Origin: Flagellimonas marinaquae
GTDB taxonomy: Bacteria; Bacteroidota; Bacteroidia; Flavobacteriales; Flavobacteriaceae
Reading direction: 5' to 3'
Assembly: GCF_023716465.1 (NCBI RefSeq)
Contig: NZ_CP092415.1
Location: forward strand, 3,263,501-3,327,500
DNA: 64,000 nucleotides
This document shows positions 43,262 to 50,912 of this stretch, in pieces. The position numbers and the translations under genes were made by a program. Under the pieces are notes generated by a model that saw only the letters and a program-made list of their open reading frames with translations, had not been told where the DNA came from and searched no databases. The stretch's first letter is position 1; the number at the start of each line of letters is the position of its first letter.

Positions 43262-43891
43262 ATGACGCATAATTATAACCCCCTCCAGGATATGCCTTTT
43301 ATTGAAGAAAGCGATTTGTTGGACCTTCATAAGGATATAGATAAGGCCCAAATTATCAACGAAAGACTCCTTGATCAGATAAAGTACAAGAACAAAGATC
43401 TTCGCAAAATTAAGTTACAACGTAACATCCTTATGGGATTTGTTGGATTATTTGTAATTGGTGCGCTGGCCATCACTTCGTTCACTGCAGGCCTTAGCAG
43501 CAAACAATCTTTTGAGAACCAAGGAAATCTTTTGGTATCCATAGACAGCTTGGATGTGATCAAGGCCAGGATAGACAATTTAAAATCCCAAAACGAAGAG
43601 CTTAGCTTGGTAAAGGAATTTTACTTGGCCAAAGAGTTTTTGAACAAGGAAATGATCTATTCCGTACAAGTTAAATCGTTTGTGGAGAATAATGTAACAC
43701 TTGCGTCCGAGGCATTGACCAATACATTATTTGTAAAAACCAACCCTTTTTATGCGTATTCTTTGGGTAATTTTGAAACCTTGGAGGAAGCTCAAAAATT
43801 TAGAAAGCAACTGGTACAGATGGGGTTTGACGATGCTTTTGTAGCTTCTTATAAGGATGGTCAAAGAGTTAAAATAGAAGATCCGTATTAA
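43262..43891 (+). CDS. Single-span membrane protein with SPOR-like C-terminus
   Basis: 209 aa. The cytoplasmic N-terminus carries a charged helix (LLDLHKDIDKAQIINERL), one membrane segment follows near residues 55-76 (ILMGFVGLFVIGALAITSF), then a periplasmic coiled coil, and the last 80 residues resemble a SPOR domain (MIYSVQVKSFVENN, YAYSLGNFETLEEAQKFRKQ). SPOR domains bind denuded peptidoglycan at division sites, so an envelope role is likely. menA starts 2 nt after its stop, so the two are co-transcribed. Confidence 0.8.
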   Translation: MTHNYNPLQDMPFIEESDLLDLHKDIDKAQIINERLLDQIKYKNKDLRKIKLQRNILMGFVGLFVIGALAITSFTAGLSSKQSFENQGNLLVSIDSLDVIKARIDNLKSQNEELSLVKEFYLAKEFLNKEMIYSVQVKSFVENNVTLASEALTNTLFVKTNPFYAYSLGNFETLEEAQKFRKQLVQMGFDDAFVASYKDGQRVKIEDPY

Positions 43892-43893
43892 TC

Positions 43894-44802
43894 TTGGGAA
43901 AAACAAAGGCTTGGATACAGGCCGCTAGACTGCGCACACTACCTTTATCTTTATCGGGCATTATTGTGGGAACTGCTTTGGCCAGTTTACACGCTCAATT
44001 CGAATTGTCCATATTTATTTTGGCCCTTTTGACAACTGTAGGTTTTCAAGTAACCTCCAATTTTGCCAACGATTACGGAGACGGGGTAAAGGGTACCGAT
44101 AACAAAGATCGTGTTGGTCCTGCAAGAGCTTTGCAAAGTGGCACCATCTCACGAACATCACTCAAAGCCGGGGTAATCATTTCTGCTCTAATAAGTTTGG
44201 CCATAGCAGTAGTTCTCATCTATTTAGCTTTTGGGGCGGGTAATTTCGCCTATGTCCTCGTTTTTTTGGTCCTAGGCCTGTTAAGTATTTGGGCATCCAT
44301 TAAATATACGGTAGGCTCCAACGCTTATGGCTACCGAGGATTGGGAGATCTTTTTGTATTTCTTTTTTTTGGATTGTTAGGTGTATTGGGCAGTATGTTC
44401 TTATACACCAAAACCTTGGAATGGCCTTCAATTTTACCAGCAATTTCAATTGGGCTATTATGCGTGGCCGTGTTAAATCTGAACAACCTAAGGGATGTGG
44501 TATCCGATAAAAAGCATGGTAAGAACACACTGATCGTTAAAATGGGATTTGAGAATGGCAAACGCTATCATCTTGGTTTGATTTTTACCGCGCTGCTATG
44601 CTTTTTAGCTTATATAATTGTAATTGGTTTTGACTGGAAACAATCCTTTTTTATGCTGGCGTTTGTTCCATTATTGATTCATTTGCGAACCGTTATGGCC
44701 ACCAAAGAACCTGTTCGGTTGGACCCCGAACTTAAGAAAGTGGCGTTGAGCACCTTTTTGTTAGCGGTTTTATTCTTCATTTCAGTCAATATTTTTTTGT
44801 AA
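43894..44802 (+). CDS. menA: 1,4-dihydroxy-2-naphthoate polyprenyltransferase
   Basis: UbiA-superfamily membrane prenyltransferase that attaches the polyprenyl chain to DHNA, 302 aa, 8-9 membrane segments. Motifs: AARLRTLPLSLSGIIVG, the first Asp-rich site NFANDYGDGVKGTDN and the second NNLRDVVSDKKHGKNTL. The start is TTG 43894, immediately after the SPOR-like gene. Its stop codon region also contains the -7 box of the following regulator gene. Confidence 0.95.
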   Translation: MGKTKAWIQAARLRTLPLSLSGIIVGTALASLHAQFELSIFILALLTTVGFQVTSNFANDYGDGVKGTDNKDRVGPARALQSGTISRTSLKAGVIISALISLAIAVVLIYLAFGAGNFAYVLVFLVLGLLSIWASIKYTVGSNAYGYRGLGDLFVFLFFGLLGVLGSMFLYTKTLEWPSILPAISIGLLCVAVLNLNNLRDVVSDKKHGKNTLIVKMGFENGKRYHLGLIFTALLCFLAYIIVIGFDWKQSFFMLAFVPLLIHLRTVMATKEPVRLDPELKKVALSTFLLAVLFFISVNIFL

Positions 44803-44807
44803 ATTTG
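44800..44807 (+). promoter_or_regulatory. -7 box TAAATTTG of the LytTR regulator gene
   Basis: Exact TAnnTTTG match overlapping the menA stop codon and ending 28 nt before TTG 44836. Confidence 0.45.
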
Positions 44808-44835
44808 ACTTACAACCAAATAAACTTTAAGGAAC

Positions 44836-45594
44836 TTGGAACATCCGATAAAAATTTTGATCGTAGAGGACAATGTTATCATTGCTGATGATATGCAGTC
44901 CATGTTAGAGGAAATCGGCTATGAAATTGTTGATAATGTCATAGTGTACGAACAAGCGGTAGATGTGTTAAAGAACAACCATGTTGATTTGGTACTTATC
45001 GATATCATCTTGGCCTCGGACAAAACAGGTATAGATCTAGGTAAGCATATTCGCGAAACGTACAACATTCCATTCATCTTTGTAACCTCGAACTCGGATC
45101 GTGCAACAGTGGAAAATGCCAAAACGGTTAAACCAGATGGTTATTTGGTAAAACCTTTTGAACAACAAGATCTCTATACATCCATAGAAATTGCACTGTC
45201 AAATTTCAATTATGCCAAAAAAGGCGCGGAAAAAGTTGAGGAGAATCAAGAAGCAGCCGACGAAATCACATCGAACTCTGTATTAAAAGATTCCATTTTT
45301 GTAAAGAAACAACACTTGTACTACAGGATTCAGTTTACCGACATACAATTTATCAAGGCTGATAATGTGTATTTGGAGGTTAACACTGTGGATAAAAAGT
45401 TTTTGGTACGGTCTCCCTTAAAAGATTATTTGGAGAAATTGCCCAAGAACAAATTTTATAGAGCCCATAAATCATATATCGTAAATGTGGACCATATTGA
45501 TGCCATCAATTCAAAAGATATAATGATCAACAATAATCTTATTCCGATCTCCAAGGATTTTAAGGAGTTTATTCTTTCATCAATGAACAGTTAA
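44836..45594 (+). CDS. LytTR-family response regulator
   Basis: 252 aa DNA-binding response regulator. Receiver at residues 1-125: acidic pocket ILIVEDN, phospho-acceptor Asp56 in DLVLIDIIL, and Thr/Ser and Lys switch residues in FVTSNSD and LVKPFE. A linker of about 20 acidic residues follows, then LytTR (about 148-250: IFVKKQHLYYRIQFTDI, FIKADNVYLEVNT, YRAHKSYIVNVDHI). LytTR domains bind pairs of direct repeats. The start is TTG 44836. It ends in a terminator and is followed after 536 nt by a TPR kinase gene on the same strand, the likely cognate sensor. Confidence 0.94.
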   Translation: MEHPIKILIVEDNVIIADDMQSMLEEIGYEIVDNVIVYEQAVDVLKNNHVDLVLIDIILASDKTGIDLGKHIRETYNIPFIFVTSNSDRATVENAKTVKPDGYLVKPFEQQDLYTSIEIALSNFNYAKKGAEKVEENQEAADEITSNSVLKDSIFVKKQHLYYRIQFTDIQFIKADNVYLEVNTVDKKFLVRSPLKDYLEKLPKNKFYRAHKSYIVNVDHIDAINSKDIMINNNLIPISKDFKEFILSSMNS

Positions 45595-45623
45595 CGTTCC
45601 CCTTAATCAAAGAATAGAATGAG

Positions 45624-45648
45624 GTGCCCTTTAGGGCACTTTTTTTTT
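45624..45648 (+). terminator. Terminator of the LytTR regulator gene
   Basis: GTGCCCT (45624-45630) and AGGGCAC (45633-45639), 2-nt loop, followed by nine T. It lies 29 nt past the stop. Confidence 0.9.
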
Positions 45649-45668
45649 GGCAATGCCATCAAGTTTTG

Positions 45669-45736
45669 GGGTTACCACAACTTTTGGTAGGTTCACAACA
45701 ATAATTTTCTCCCTTTGGACCCTACCGCTACTTTAG
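45669..45736 (+). promoter_or_regulatory. Candidate LytTR operator and promoter P1 (upstream of possible sRNA)
   Basis: GGTTCACAACA (45690-45700, 10/11 to GTTTCACAACA) has a degenerate copy GGGTTACCACA (45669-45679) exactly 21 bp earlier. After 28 nt comes TACTTTAG (45729-45736), 7/8 to TAnnTTTG. Spacing and word are as at P2 (45.9 kb) and upstream of the kinase at 33.2 kb. Confidence 0.5.
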
Positions 45737-45742
45737 CAGTGT

Positions 45743-45824
45743 AATAATCAAGAAAGTAATTTTTTCATTTTCATATAGTGTTCTCGTAAAAGGGTCTTGT
45801 TCTAAAAAACAGGGCCTTTTTCAA
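45743..45824 (+). ncRNA. Candidate small RNA between regulator and kinase
   Basis: A transcript from P1 would start near 45743 and end at the hairpin 45790-45819 plus T run, about 80 nt, with no start codon inside. Its 3' part is the terminator stem. The existence rests on the promoter and terminator pattern only. Confidence 0.35.
45789..45823 (+). terminator. Second terminator hairpin in the regulator-kinase interval
   Basis: AAGGGTCTTGTT (45790-45801) pairs with AACAGGGCCTTT (45808-45819) over 12 positions including G-T pairs, 6-nt loop, then TTTTC. It has no upstream gene unless the candidate sRNA is real. Confidence 0.65.
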
Positions 45825-45893
45825 TTTTAAGCGCCTCTGTCCTGTTCGGATTTATCCATAAAAAGCACAAAACATCGATAAATTACCCATATA

Positions 45894-45930
45894 CCTATGT
45901 TTTATATTGTTTCACAACAGAAAACATAGG
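45894..45930. repeat. Perfect 10-bp inverted repeat enclosing an operator half-site
   Basis: CCTATGTTTT (45894-45903) and AAAACATAGG (45921-45930), 17-nt loop containing the first GTTTCACAACA copy. The right arm directly abuts the second copy. Confidence 0.7.
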
Positions 45931-45976
45931 TTTCACAACAATAGTGGGCAACTCTCTCCCTTGGGATTTAATTTTG
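45909..45976 (+). promoter_or_regulatory. Candidate LytTR operator and promoter P2 of the TPR kinase gene
   Basis: GTTTCACAACA occurs twice, at 45909-45919 and 45930-45940, a 21-bp period. After 28 nt comes TAATTTTG (45969-45976), an exact -7 box, with no -33 TTTG, as expected for an activator-dependent promoter. The leader to ATG 46131 would be about 150 nt. Binding by the neighbouring LytTR regulator is inferred from geometry. Confidence 0.6.
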
Positions 45977-46130
45977 TGGACAAACTAACGTTCTTTATAT
46001 ACCCCATACATTGCAATTCAGTTGGATATTCCATTTATTGGATTGGAGTGCTATCGGGACAATAAAGGAAAAAAGGGCACGATAATAATATAGGACCGCC
46101 TCTGGAGTGGTCACTGTATCAATTTAATTA

Positions 46131-48089
46131 ATGGGACGTTACGTAATTTTATTTACCTCAGTATTTTTAATTTTTTTCTATGCTGCATCGGGGCAGGACC
46201 TTGCCTTTGATGAAGAAAGCAAACTGAAAGAATTTCAGGATACCGATCTACCATCACAACGATTCGATGTATTTTTTAATTCATTGGATCGCTATAACGT
46301 GAACTCTGCATACGATTGGTTGGATACCATTAAAATTTATTTGTCCAACGCACAAAAAACAGAGGACACCACAGCTACACGACTATACAAAGTAATGCAG
46401 GCCCAAGTGTACAACGATCTGGGGGAATACGACAAAAGTACCGCGTTGGCCAAAGAGCTTTACGACATCAAAGATTCACTCGATACCGATTCAAAAAAGG
46501 TAATTTTGGATGTGTTGGACGATAATTATGCCAACCTACAGCTGTACGACAAGCAAATAGAGATCCGAAAGCAAAAACGTGAACTGGGCATTACGAACAA
46601 TGTATCATTCTACGATATATATAGTAACCTTGGACTTTACCGAAAAGCAAGGAACCAATATATTATGGAGGTTAAGCCTACCATTGCGGACAACGACTCC
46701 TACGGTTTGGCCAAGTATCATAGCAAAGTTGGGAATTACCTTAGATTGGACGATTCCGCTCCAACCGCACTGAGCGAACTAAAAAAAGCGAATCACTACT
46801 TGGGCGTTTACATGAACGATATCACCGCCCAAAAAAGTGCATCGGATATGTTCGAGAGCGAGCTGTTAAAGGCCGAGATCGAAGGAAATATAGCCAAGTG
46901 CCATGTAATGATGGGCAATTACGAAGATGCCGTGCCACTTTTGCAATCCAGCATCGAAACCTTGACCAAATCACCTTATAACAAGGATAAAACCGAAGTT
47001 GTGGACAACACGCTTTTCTTGGCAGAAGCCAATTTGCAAATGGAACGCTTTTCCGAGGCCAAAAAACACCTCGATACGGAGTTCGACAACATATCGGTAT
47101 TGCAAACGATAAAGAAGAACAGTTTGTTGGCCGCTTTTTATGATAAGGTCGAAAACTTTAAGAATGCATCCATCTACTACAAAAGAAACGAAAGGATCAA
47201 GGATTCTCTGGCCAAAAAACAATCGGCACTGATAAAACAACAGCTGGTAACCATAGTAGCCAACGAGGATTTGGAAAATTCCCAAAGATTGATAGATGAG
47301 CAAAAAAAGATAAACGAATTGGCCCGCAGCGAAATGAAAGCCAAAGATGAGCGTATTAATTTGGTATTTATTTCACTCATATTTACCCTTTTAGGTTTTG
47401 CGGGATTGGTGTATGCTTATTTAAAGAGTATAAAAAACCAACGATTAATTGCGGAGCAGAAACATATTATCGAAAACTCATTGGTCGAAAAGGATTCCTT
47501 ACTGAAAGAAATTCACCATAGGGTGAAGAACAATCTACAGATGGTTTCCAGTTTATTGAGCCTACAGACCAAGAACACTAGGAGCAAAGCGGCAATCGTT
47601 GCCCTTGAAGAAGGGAAGAGTAGGGTAAAGGCCATGGCATTGATCCATCAAAAATTATATCAGAACGATGATCTTTCGGTAATAGAAATGCAAGGCTATA
47701 TTGAAAGTTTGATCAATAGCGTACAATCAGTTTATAAAAAGGGAGGGCACAACATCAGTATTACCATTGATGCCGAAGGAACCGAACTTGACATTGATCG
47801 CGCTATTCCTTTTGGATTGATTTTAAACGAGTTGGTTTCCAATTCGTTTAAATACGCATTTCCCGAGAATGACGAAAATGGAAAAATCTACATCCATTTA
47901 CGCAAAAATGGGGACCAAGGATATTTTGAATATACCGATAATGGTATAGGGCTCCCGGAAGATAGCGATGAGAGGGCACACTCCTCGATGGGACTGCGAT
48001 TGATCAATAGATTGGTGAACCAGCTTCAATCCAAGCTCAATGTGGACAGGGATCAAGAAGGGGTTCGGTTTTGGTTCAACTTTAGTTGA
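46131..48089 (+). CDS. TPR sensor histidine kinase, HisKA_2 type
   Basis: 652 aa. A signal peptide (ILFTSVFLIFFYAASGQ) precedes about 370 periplasmic residues of TPR-like helices, followed by a coiled coil, one membrane segment near 410-428 (LVFISLIFTLLGFAGLVYAY), and the HisKA_2 phospho-acceptor LLKEIHHRVKNNLQMVSSLL near 460. The HATPase has LNELVSNSFKYAF, YTDNGIGLPE and SSMGLRLINRLV. It is probably the partner of the LytTR regulator upstream. It starts at ATG 46131 after a leader of about 150 nt from P2 and ends convergently with the SDR gene. Confidence 0.93.
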   Translation: MGRYVILFTSVFLIFFYAASGQDLAFDEESKLKEFQDTDLPSQRFDVFFNSLDRYNVNSAYDWLDTIKIYLSNAQKTEDTTATRLYKVMQAQVYNDLGEYDKSTALAKELYDIKDSLDTDSKKVILDVLDDNYANLQLYDKQIEIRKQKRELGITNNVSFYDIYSNLGLYRKARNQYIMEVKPTIADNDSYGLAKYHSKVGNYLRLDDSAPTALSELKKANHYLGVYMNDITAQKSASDMFESELLKAEIEGNIAKCHVMMGNYEDAVPLLQSSIETLTKSPYNKDKTEVVDNTLFLAEANLQMERFSEAKKHLDTEFDNISVLQTIKKNSLLAAFYDKVENFKNASIYYKRNERIKDSLAKKQSALIKQQLVTIVANEDLENSQRLIDEQKKINELARSEMKAKDERINLVFISLIFTLLGFAGLVYAYLKSIKNQRLIAEQKHIIENSLVEKDSLLKEIHHRVKNNLQMVSSLLSLQTKNTRSKAAIVALEEGKSRVKAMALIHQKLYQNDDLSVIEMQGYIESLINSVQSVYKKGGHNISITIDAEGTELDIDRAIPFGLILNELVSNSFKYAFPENDENGKIYIHLRKNGDQGYFEYTDNGIGLPEDSDERAHSSMGLRLINRLVNQLQSKLNVDRDQEGVRFWFNFS

Positions 48090-48090
48090 T

Positions 48091-48885
48091 CTATCTTACC
48101 CGACTTTTTAAAACCATTTTATGCAAAAGTTTAGGAAAGAATCTCTTAAGATAGATTCCCTTTACTTCTTTTCCGCCAACATAAACTTCAAATTTATCTT
48201 TTTCGATGTCCTTGATCATTTTTTTGGCGGCCGTTTCGGGATCAATCCCATTTTGCGTGGCAACGTCGTCCTCTTGTTGTGGAGAGCCATCGGCCGTTAA
48301 CGCATTTTTTGCAACATTGGTACGTACAAAGCCAGGGCAAACCAAGGTAACGTTAACGCCATCTTTTTCATGCTCCATTCGCATCACATCAAAAAAACCA
48401 TGTAATGCATGTTTGGCACCACAGTAGCCCGAACGATATGGAGAACCAAATTTTCCCATTAAGCTGGTAACAGTTACAAAATGTCCGGATCCGTTACGGA
48501 TAAAATGAGGAAGGATCGCCTTGGAGAGCGCCACAGTGCCCAAATAATTAATAGTGATAAGCTGTTCATAAACGTCCAGCTTGGTATCCATGATCAACGA
48601 TCGTTGGCTTATTCCGGCATTGTTGATCAATATATCGACCTTCCCAAAAAAGGAAATTGCCATTTGGGCCAAATGCTCCATTTTGTCAAGATCTTGCAGA
48701 TCCAATGGAAGAACGGCAATGTTATCTGTACCTCCGCATAATTCCTTTACCTTTTCGAGTTCGCCCTTTTTCCGAGAGGACAAAATTAGGTTGCAGGATC
48801 GCGAACCCAGTTCCAGGGCCAGACTTTTTCCAATTCCAGATGATGCCCCGGTAATCCATATCGTTTTTCCATGGATACTTCCCAT
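48091..48885 (-). CDS. SDR-family oxidoreductase
   Basis: 264 aa classical short-chain dehydrogenase: GASSGIGKSLA cofactor motif, INNAGISQRS, catalytic Ser in VTSLMGKFG and Tyr-x-x-x-Lys in SGYCGAKHALHG. The later PGFVRTNV is typical. The C-terminal extension with KRFFPKLLHKMVLK is hydrophobic/basic, as in DHRS7-like membrane-associated SDRs. The substrate is unknown. It is divergent from menC with only 45 bp between start codons. Confidence 0.92.
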   Translation of the reverse strand: MGSIHGKTIWITGASSGIGKSLALELGSRSCNLILSSRKKGELEKVKELCGGTDNIAVLPLDLQDLDKMEHLAQMAISFFGKVDILINNAGISQRSLIMDTKLDVYEQLITINYLGTVALSKAILPHFIRNGSGHFVTVTSLMGKFGSPYRSGYCGAKHALHGFFDVMRMEHEKDGVNVTLVCPGFVRTNVAKNALTADGSPQQEDDVATQNGIDPETAAKKMIKDIEKDKFEVYVGGKEVKGIYLKRFFPKLLHKMVLKSRVR

Positions 48886-48913
48886 AACTCCTTTTTTAGA
48901 TTTAAAATATACT

Positions 48914-48921
48914 TAAATTTG
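48914..48921 (+). promoter_or_regulatory. -7 box TAAATTTG of the menC operon
   Basis: Exact TAnnTTTG match, 9 nt before ATG 48931. It excludes the upstream in-frame ATG at 48871. Confidence 0.55.
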
Positions 48922-48930
48922 ACCTACTTC

Positions 48931-49983
48931 ATGAAAGCAAGCTATAAAAAGTACACCCTCGATTTTAAAGTTCCCAGCGGAACCTCCCGTGGGGTAATGA
49001 TACAGAAGGAAACTTGGTACATTATATTGCAGGACCATGCAAAAATAGGTGTAGGCGAATGTGGCATTTTGCGGGGTTTAAGTGTGGACGACCGACCGGA
49101 CTACGAAGAAAAACTTGCTTGGACCTGCCAAAATATACACATGAACAAGGCGGAACTCTTATTGCAATTAAAGGAGTTTCCCTCTATTCAGTTTGGCGTG
49201 GAACAAGCCTTATTGTCCTTTCGATCACCAAAATGCTTTGAATTGTTCCCTTCGGATTTTACAAAAAACGAATCCCCGATCCCGATAAATGGTCTTATTT
49301 GGATGGGAAATGTGGATTTTATGTTGCGGCAATTAGATCAAAAATTGAAAAATGGTTTTCGCTGTATAAAAATGAAAATCGGAGCAATCGATTTTGATAA
49401 AGAAGTAGCCATACTCAAATCCATAAGGGAAAATTTTTCACCTGAAGAAATCGAACTTCGTGTGGATGCCAACGGTGCTTTTTCACCAGCCGAAGCCATG
49501 GAAAAGCTCCAAATACTATCAACCTTTAATATTCACTCGATTGAACAGCCCATAAAAGCGGGACAATGGGAAGCAATGGCGGAGTTATGCAAAACAACAC
49601 CATTGCCCATAGCTTTGGACGAGGAATTGATCGGTATTTTTGATGTAACAAAAAAACAGGAATTACTACAAACCATACAACCCCAATTCATTATTTTAAA
49701 ACCGAGTTTGGTGGGCGGAATAGAGGGGAGCCGTGAATGGATAGAACTTGTCGAAAACAAAAATATAGGCTGGTGGATTACCAGTGCGTTGGAGAGCAAT
49801 ATTGGGCTCAATGCCATTGCACAATTTACCTATTCGTTAAAAACAACAATGCCTCAAGGTTTGGGAACAGGAAGTTTGTTCACCAACAATATTGAGAGTC
49901 CGTTGGAGGTATCACAAGGCAAATTATATTACCGACAAGCAAAAGACTGGGATATGGATTTAATAAAAAACATATGTATATAG
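48931..49983 (+). CDS. menC: o-Succinylbenzoate synthase
   Basis: Enolase-superfamily dehydratase converting SHCHC to OSB in menaquinone synthesis, 350 aa from ATG 48931. Catalytic Lys pair in CIKMKIGAIDF; metal ligands Asp in LRVDANGAF, Glu in IEQPIKAGQ and Asp in ALDEELIG; second catalytic Lys in FIILKPSLVGG. The N-terminal capping domain is short. The CPBP gene starts inside its last codons (10-nt overlap), so menC-CPBP-menE form one operon. Confidence 0.95.
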   Translation: MKASYKKYTLDFKVPSGTSRGVMIQKETWYIILQDHAKIGVGECGILRGLSVDDRPDYEEKLAWTCQNIHMNKAELLLQLKEFPSIQFGVEQALLSFRSPKCFELFPSDFTKNESPIPINGLIWMGNVDFMLRQLDQKLKNGFRCIKMKIGAIDFDKEVAILKSIRENFSPEEIELRVDANGAFSPAEAMEKLQILSTFNIHSIEQPIKAGQWEAMAELCKTTPLPIALDEELIGIFDVTKKQELLQTIQPQFIILKPSLVGGIEGSREWIELVENKNIGWWITSALESNIGLNAIAQFTYSLKTTMPQGLGTGSLFTNNIESPLEVSQGKLYYRQAKDWDMDLIKNICI

Positions 49984-50912
49984 AGCAAGGATATAAAGGT
50001 AACGAAGGACTTTGGAAGTATTTGGTGTTGCCAATTGGATTTATAGCATTTATGGTACTCAATTATATTACTACCATAAATTCTCCGATAAGTATGGAAG
50101 ATGCCATGCAACAGATTATAGATCGATTCGGAACAAACCTTGTATTGATTATACTTTTGGCACCTTTGGTGGTTGGCTTTTTTGTTGTGTTGGGATGGAC
50201 ACTATTGGTTCATCAACAATCCATTACCTCACTTACTACATCACGCAAAAAGATTGATTGGAAACGTATTTTTTATGCGTTTGGTTTATGGGGGGGCATT
50301 ACCATTTTACTCACTGGAATAGGTATTTATTTTTCACCTGAAAATTATGAGCTAAACTTTAATTTGGGAAAGTTCATCCCGCTGGCTATTATAGCCGTAT
50401 TGCTGATTCCTTTGCAAACCAGCTTTGAAGAATATTTGTTCAGGGGCCATATGATGCAGGGCATAGGGTTAATGGCTAAGAATCGATGGGTCCCGTTGAT
50501 AATTACTTCCACCTTGTTTGGGTTAATGCATGCTGCCAATCCAGAGGTTGAAAAATTGGGCCCCGGTATAATGATTTATTATATAGGTACAGGTTTCTTC
50601 TTGGGGATTTTAACTTTAATGGATGAAGGGCTTGAACTTGCGCTAGGTTTCCATGCGGCCAATAATTTAATAACTGCGTTGTTGGTTACTTCCGATTGGA
50701 CTGCGTTCCAGACTGACTCAATTTATAAGGACGTTTCGGAACCAGTGCTTGGTTGGGATGTGTTAATTCCTGTTTTTGTGATCTACCCCATTCTTTTATT
50801 TATTTTCTCCAGGAAATACGGTTGGAAGAATTGGAAGGACAAACTATTCGGTCGTGTAAAGACCAAAGAAGAATTTGTAGCACTGACCGATGGTAGATCC
50901 GACTTGGCGTAA
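49974..50912 (+). CDS. CPBP intramembrane metalloprotease
   Basis: 312 aa, about 8 membrane segments, CAAX-protease/bacteriocin-processing (Abi) family. Catalytic motifs EEYLFRG (EExxxR, about residue 152), FGLMHAANP (FxxxH, about 181) and GFHAANN. The substrate is unknown. It overlaps menC by 10 nt and menE by 23 nt, so it is embedded in the men operon; a membrane-protein processing role rather than a menaquinone step is likely. Confidence 0.92.
   Translation: MYIEQGYKGNEGLWKYLVLPIGFIAFMVLNYITTINSPISMEDAMQQIIDRFGTNLVLIILLAPLVVGFFVVLGWTLLVHQQSITSLTTSRKKIDWKRIFYAFGLWGGITILLTGIGIYFSPENYELNFNLGKFIPLAIIAVLLIPLQTSFEEYLFRGHMMQGIGLMAKNRWVPLIITSTLFGLMHAANPEVEKLGPGIMIYYIGTGFFLGILTLMDEGLELALGFHAANNLITALLVTSDWTAFQTDSIYKDVSEPVLGWDVLIPVFVIYPILLFIFSRKYGWKNWKDKLFGRVKTKEEFVALTDGRSDLA

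Noticed and set aside
45690..45940. CRISPR-like repeats (TTCACAACA copies)
   Set aside because: Units are only 11 bp, too few and placed relative to -7 boxes; no spacers or cas genes.
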